Part shown: piece after piece, positions 7,721 through 7,992 of the stretch
How positions within the stretch are numbered: position 1 is the stretch's first letter
Layout of the letters: each line of letters starts with the position of its first letter
Assembly: GCA_023248915.1 (NCBI GenBank)
Contig: JAHFDQ010000278.1
Location: forward strand, 1 to 7,992
Direction of reading: 5' to 3'
DNA from: Archangiaceae bacterium
GTDB lineage: Bacteria > Myxococcota > Myxococcia > Myxococcales > Myxococcaceae
Length of the DNA stretch: 7,992 nucleotides
Notes under the pieces: generated by a model
Databases searched by the model: none
The model's input: the letters and a program-made list of their open reading frames with translations, nothing else
Told to the model about the DNA's origin: nothing
Translations under genes and position numbers: made by a program

Positions 7721-7753
7721 AGGCCCGGTACCTGGTGCCGGGCCTTCTCATTT
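7721..7753 (+). terminator. Rho-independent terminator of the cold-shock gene
   Basis: AGGCCCGG-TAC (7721-7731) pairs with GTG-CCGGGCCT (7735-7745), giving an 11-bp stem with one G-U pair and a 3-nt loop, followed by the T-rich TTCTCATTT (7745-7753). There is no T-tract on the other strand, so it should stop only rightward transcription, toward the convergent peptidase gene. Confidence 0.8.
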
Positions 7754-7762
7754 GCGGGCCGG

Positions 7763-7992
7763 CTAGAGTGTTTCCTTGAAGCGCCGGACGATGAGCTCGT
7801 ACAGGCGCTGGGTGACGAGCGGCTCGGGCACCATGTGGGTGAAGTTCGACAACGGCAGCAACTGGTGCGGCTTGCCGGCCCGGAAGAGCGCGTCCGACAG
7901 CTTCAGCGAGTGGAAGAAGTAGACGTTGTCGTCGGCGGTGCCGTGGATGACGAGCAGCGGCCGTTCCAGCTTGTCGGCGTAGGTCAGCAACG
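7763..7992 (-). CDS. S9-family serine peptidase, C-terminal end (5' part beyond window)
   Basis: The last 76 or so residues of an alpha/beta-hydrolase peptidase like dipeptidyl peptidase IV or prolyl oligopeptidase. LLVIHGTADDNVYFFHS matches the block that carries the catalytic Asp (within GTADDNV), and THMV followed by a helix ending RRFKETL matches the catalytic His and final helix. The nucleophile GxSxGG motif and the beta-propeller would lie in the unseen part. The frame continues through 7992; a TTG at 7988-7990 is almost surely an internal Leu and not a start. Its stop (TAG) is about 10 bp after the terminator of the convergent cold-shock gene. Cleavage after Pro and a secreted location are typical of the family but cannot be shown here. 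Confidence 0.88.
   Translation of the reverse strand, partial: LLTYADKLERPLLVIHGTADDNVYFFHSLKLSDALFRAGKPHQLLPLSNFTHMVPEPLVTQRLYELIVRRFKETL

Overview
The window is GC-rich and densely coding, with short intergenic gaps. The best clue to its origin is the C-terminus of a secreted protein near position 5100, which reads Gly-rich Cys-Gly-Cys, then a hydrophobic stretch, then an Arg-rich tail. This is the MYXO-CTERM surface-sorting signature, known from Myxococcota. The proteins and codon use around it fit a myxobacterium or close relative (inference).

Layout: (1) 1-2258 (+), the AAA+ unfoldase ClpA, missing only about its first eight residues at the left edge. (2) 2259-3640 (+), a compact two-gene unit with its own promoter: a winged-helix DNA-binding protein overlapping by 8 bp a small nucleotidyltransferase-fold protein of the AbiEii/DUF6036 type. 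The layout resembles an antitoxin/toxin or abortive-infection pair and is the most likely place for an undescribed system. (3) 3649-4473 (-), enoyl-ACP reductase FabI with an InhA-like sequence, convergent with the unit above and separated from it by 8 bp. (4) 4577-5029 (+), a stand-alone ChrR-type cupin, divergent from fabI. (5) 7263-5026 (-), a two-gene operon: a small outer-membrane beta-barrel protein, then a secreted parallel beta-helix protein with fifteen pentapeptide repeats and a MYXO-CTERM tail. Its stop codon overlaps that of the cupin gene. (6) 7490-7693 (+), a cold-shock domain protein with a clear rho-independent terminator. (7) 7763-7992 (-), the C-terminal end of an S9-family (prolyl oligopeptidase/DPP IV-like) serine peptidase that continues beyond the right edge.

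The genes are mostly unrelated housekeeping and envelope functions: ClpA in protein turnover, FabI in fatty acid elongation, Csp as an RNA chaperone. The two units that look functionally coupled are the regulator/nucleotidyltransferase pair and the beta-barrel/beta-helix surface operon. No RNA genes, insertion sequences or CRISPR arrays were seen. The longest gene-free stretch is 226 bp (7264-7489).
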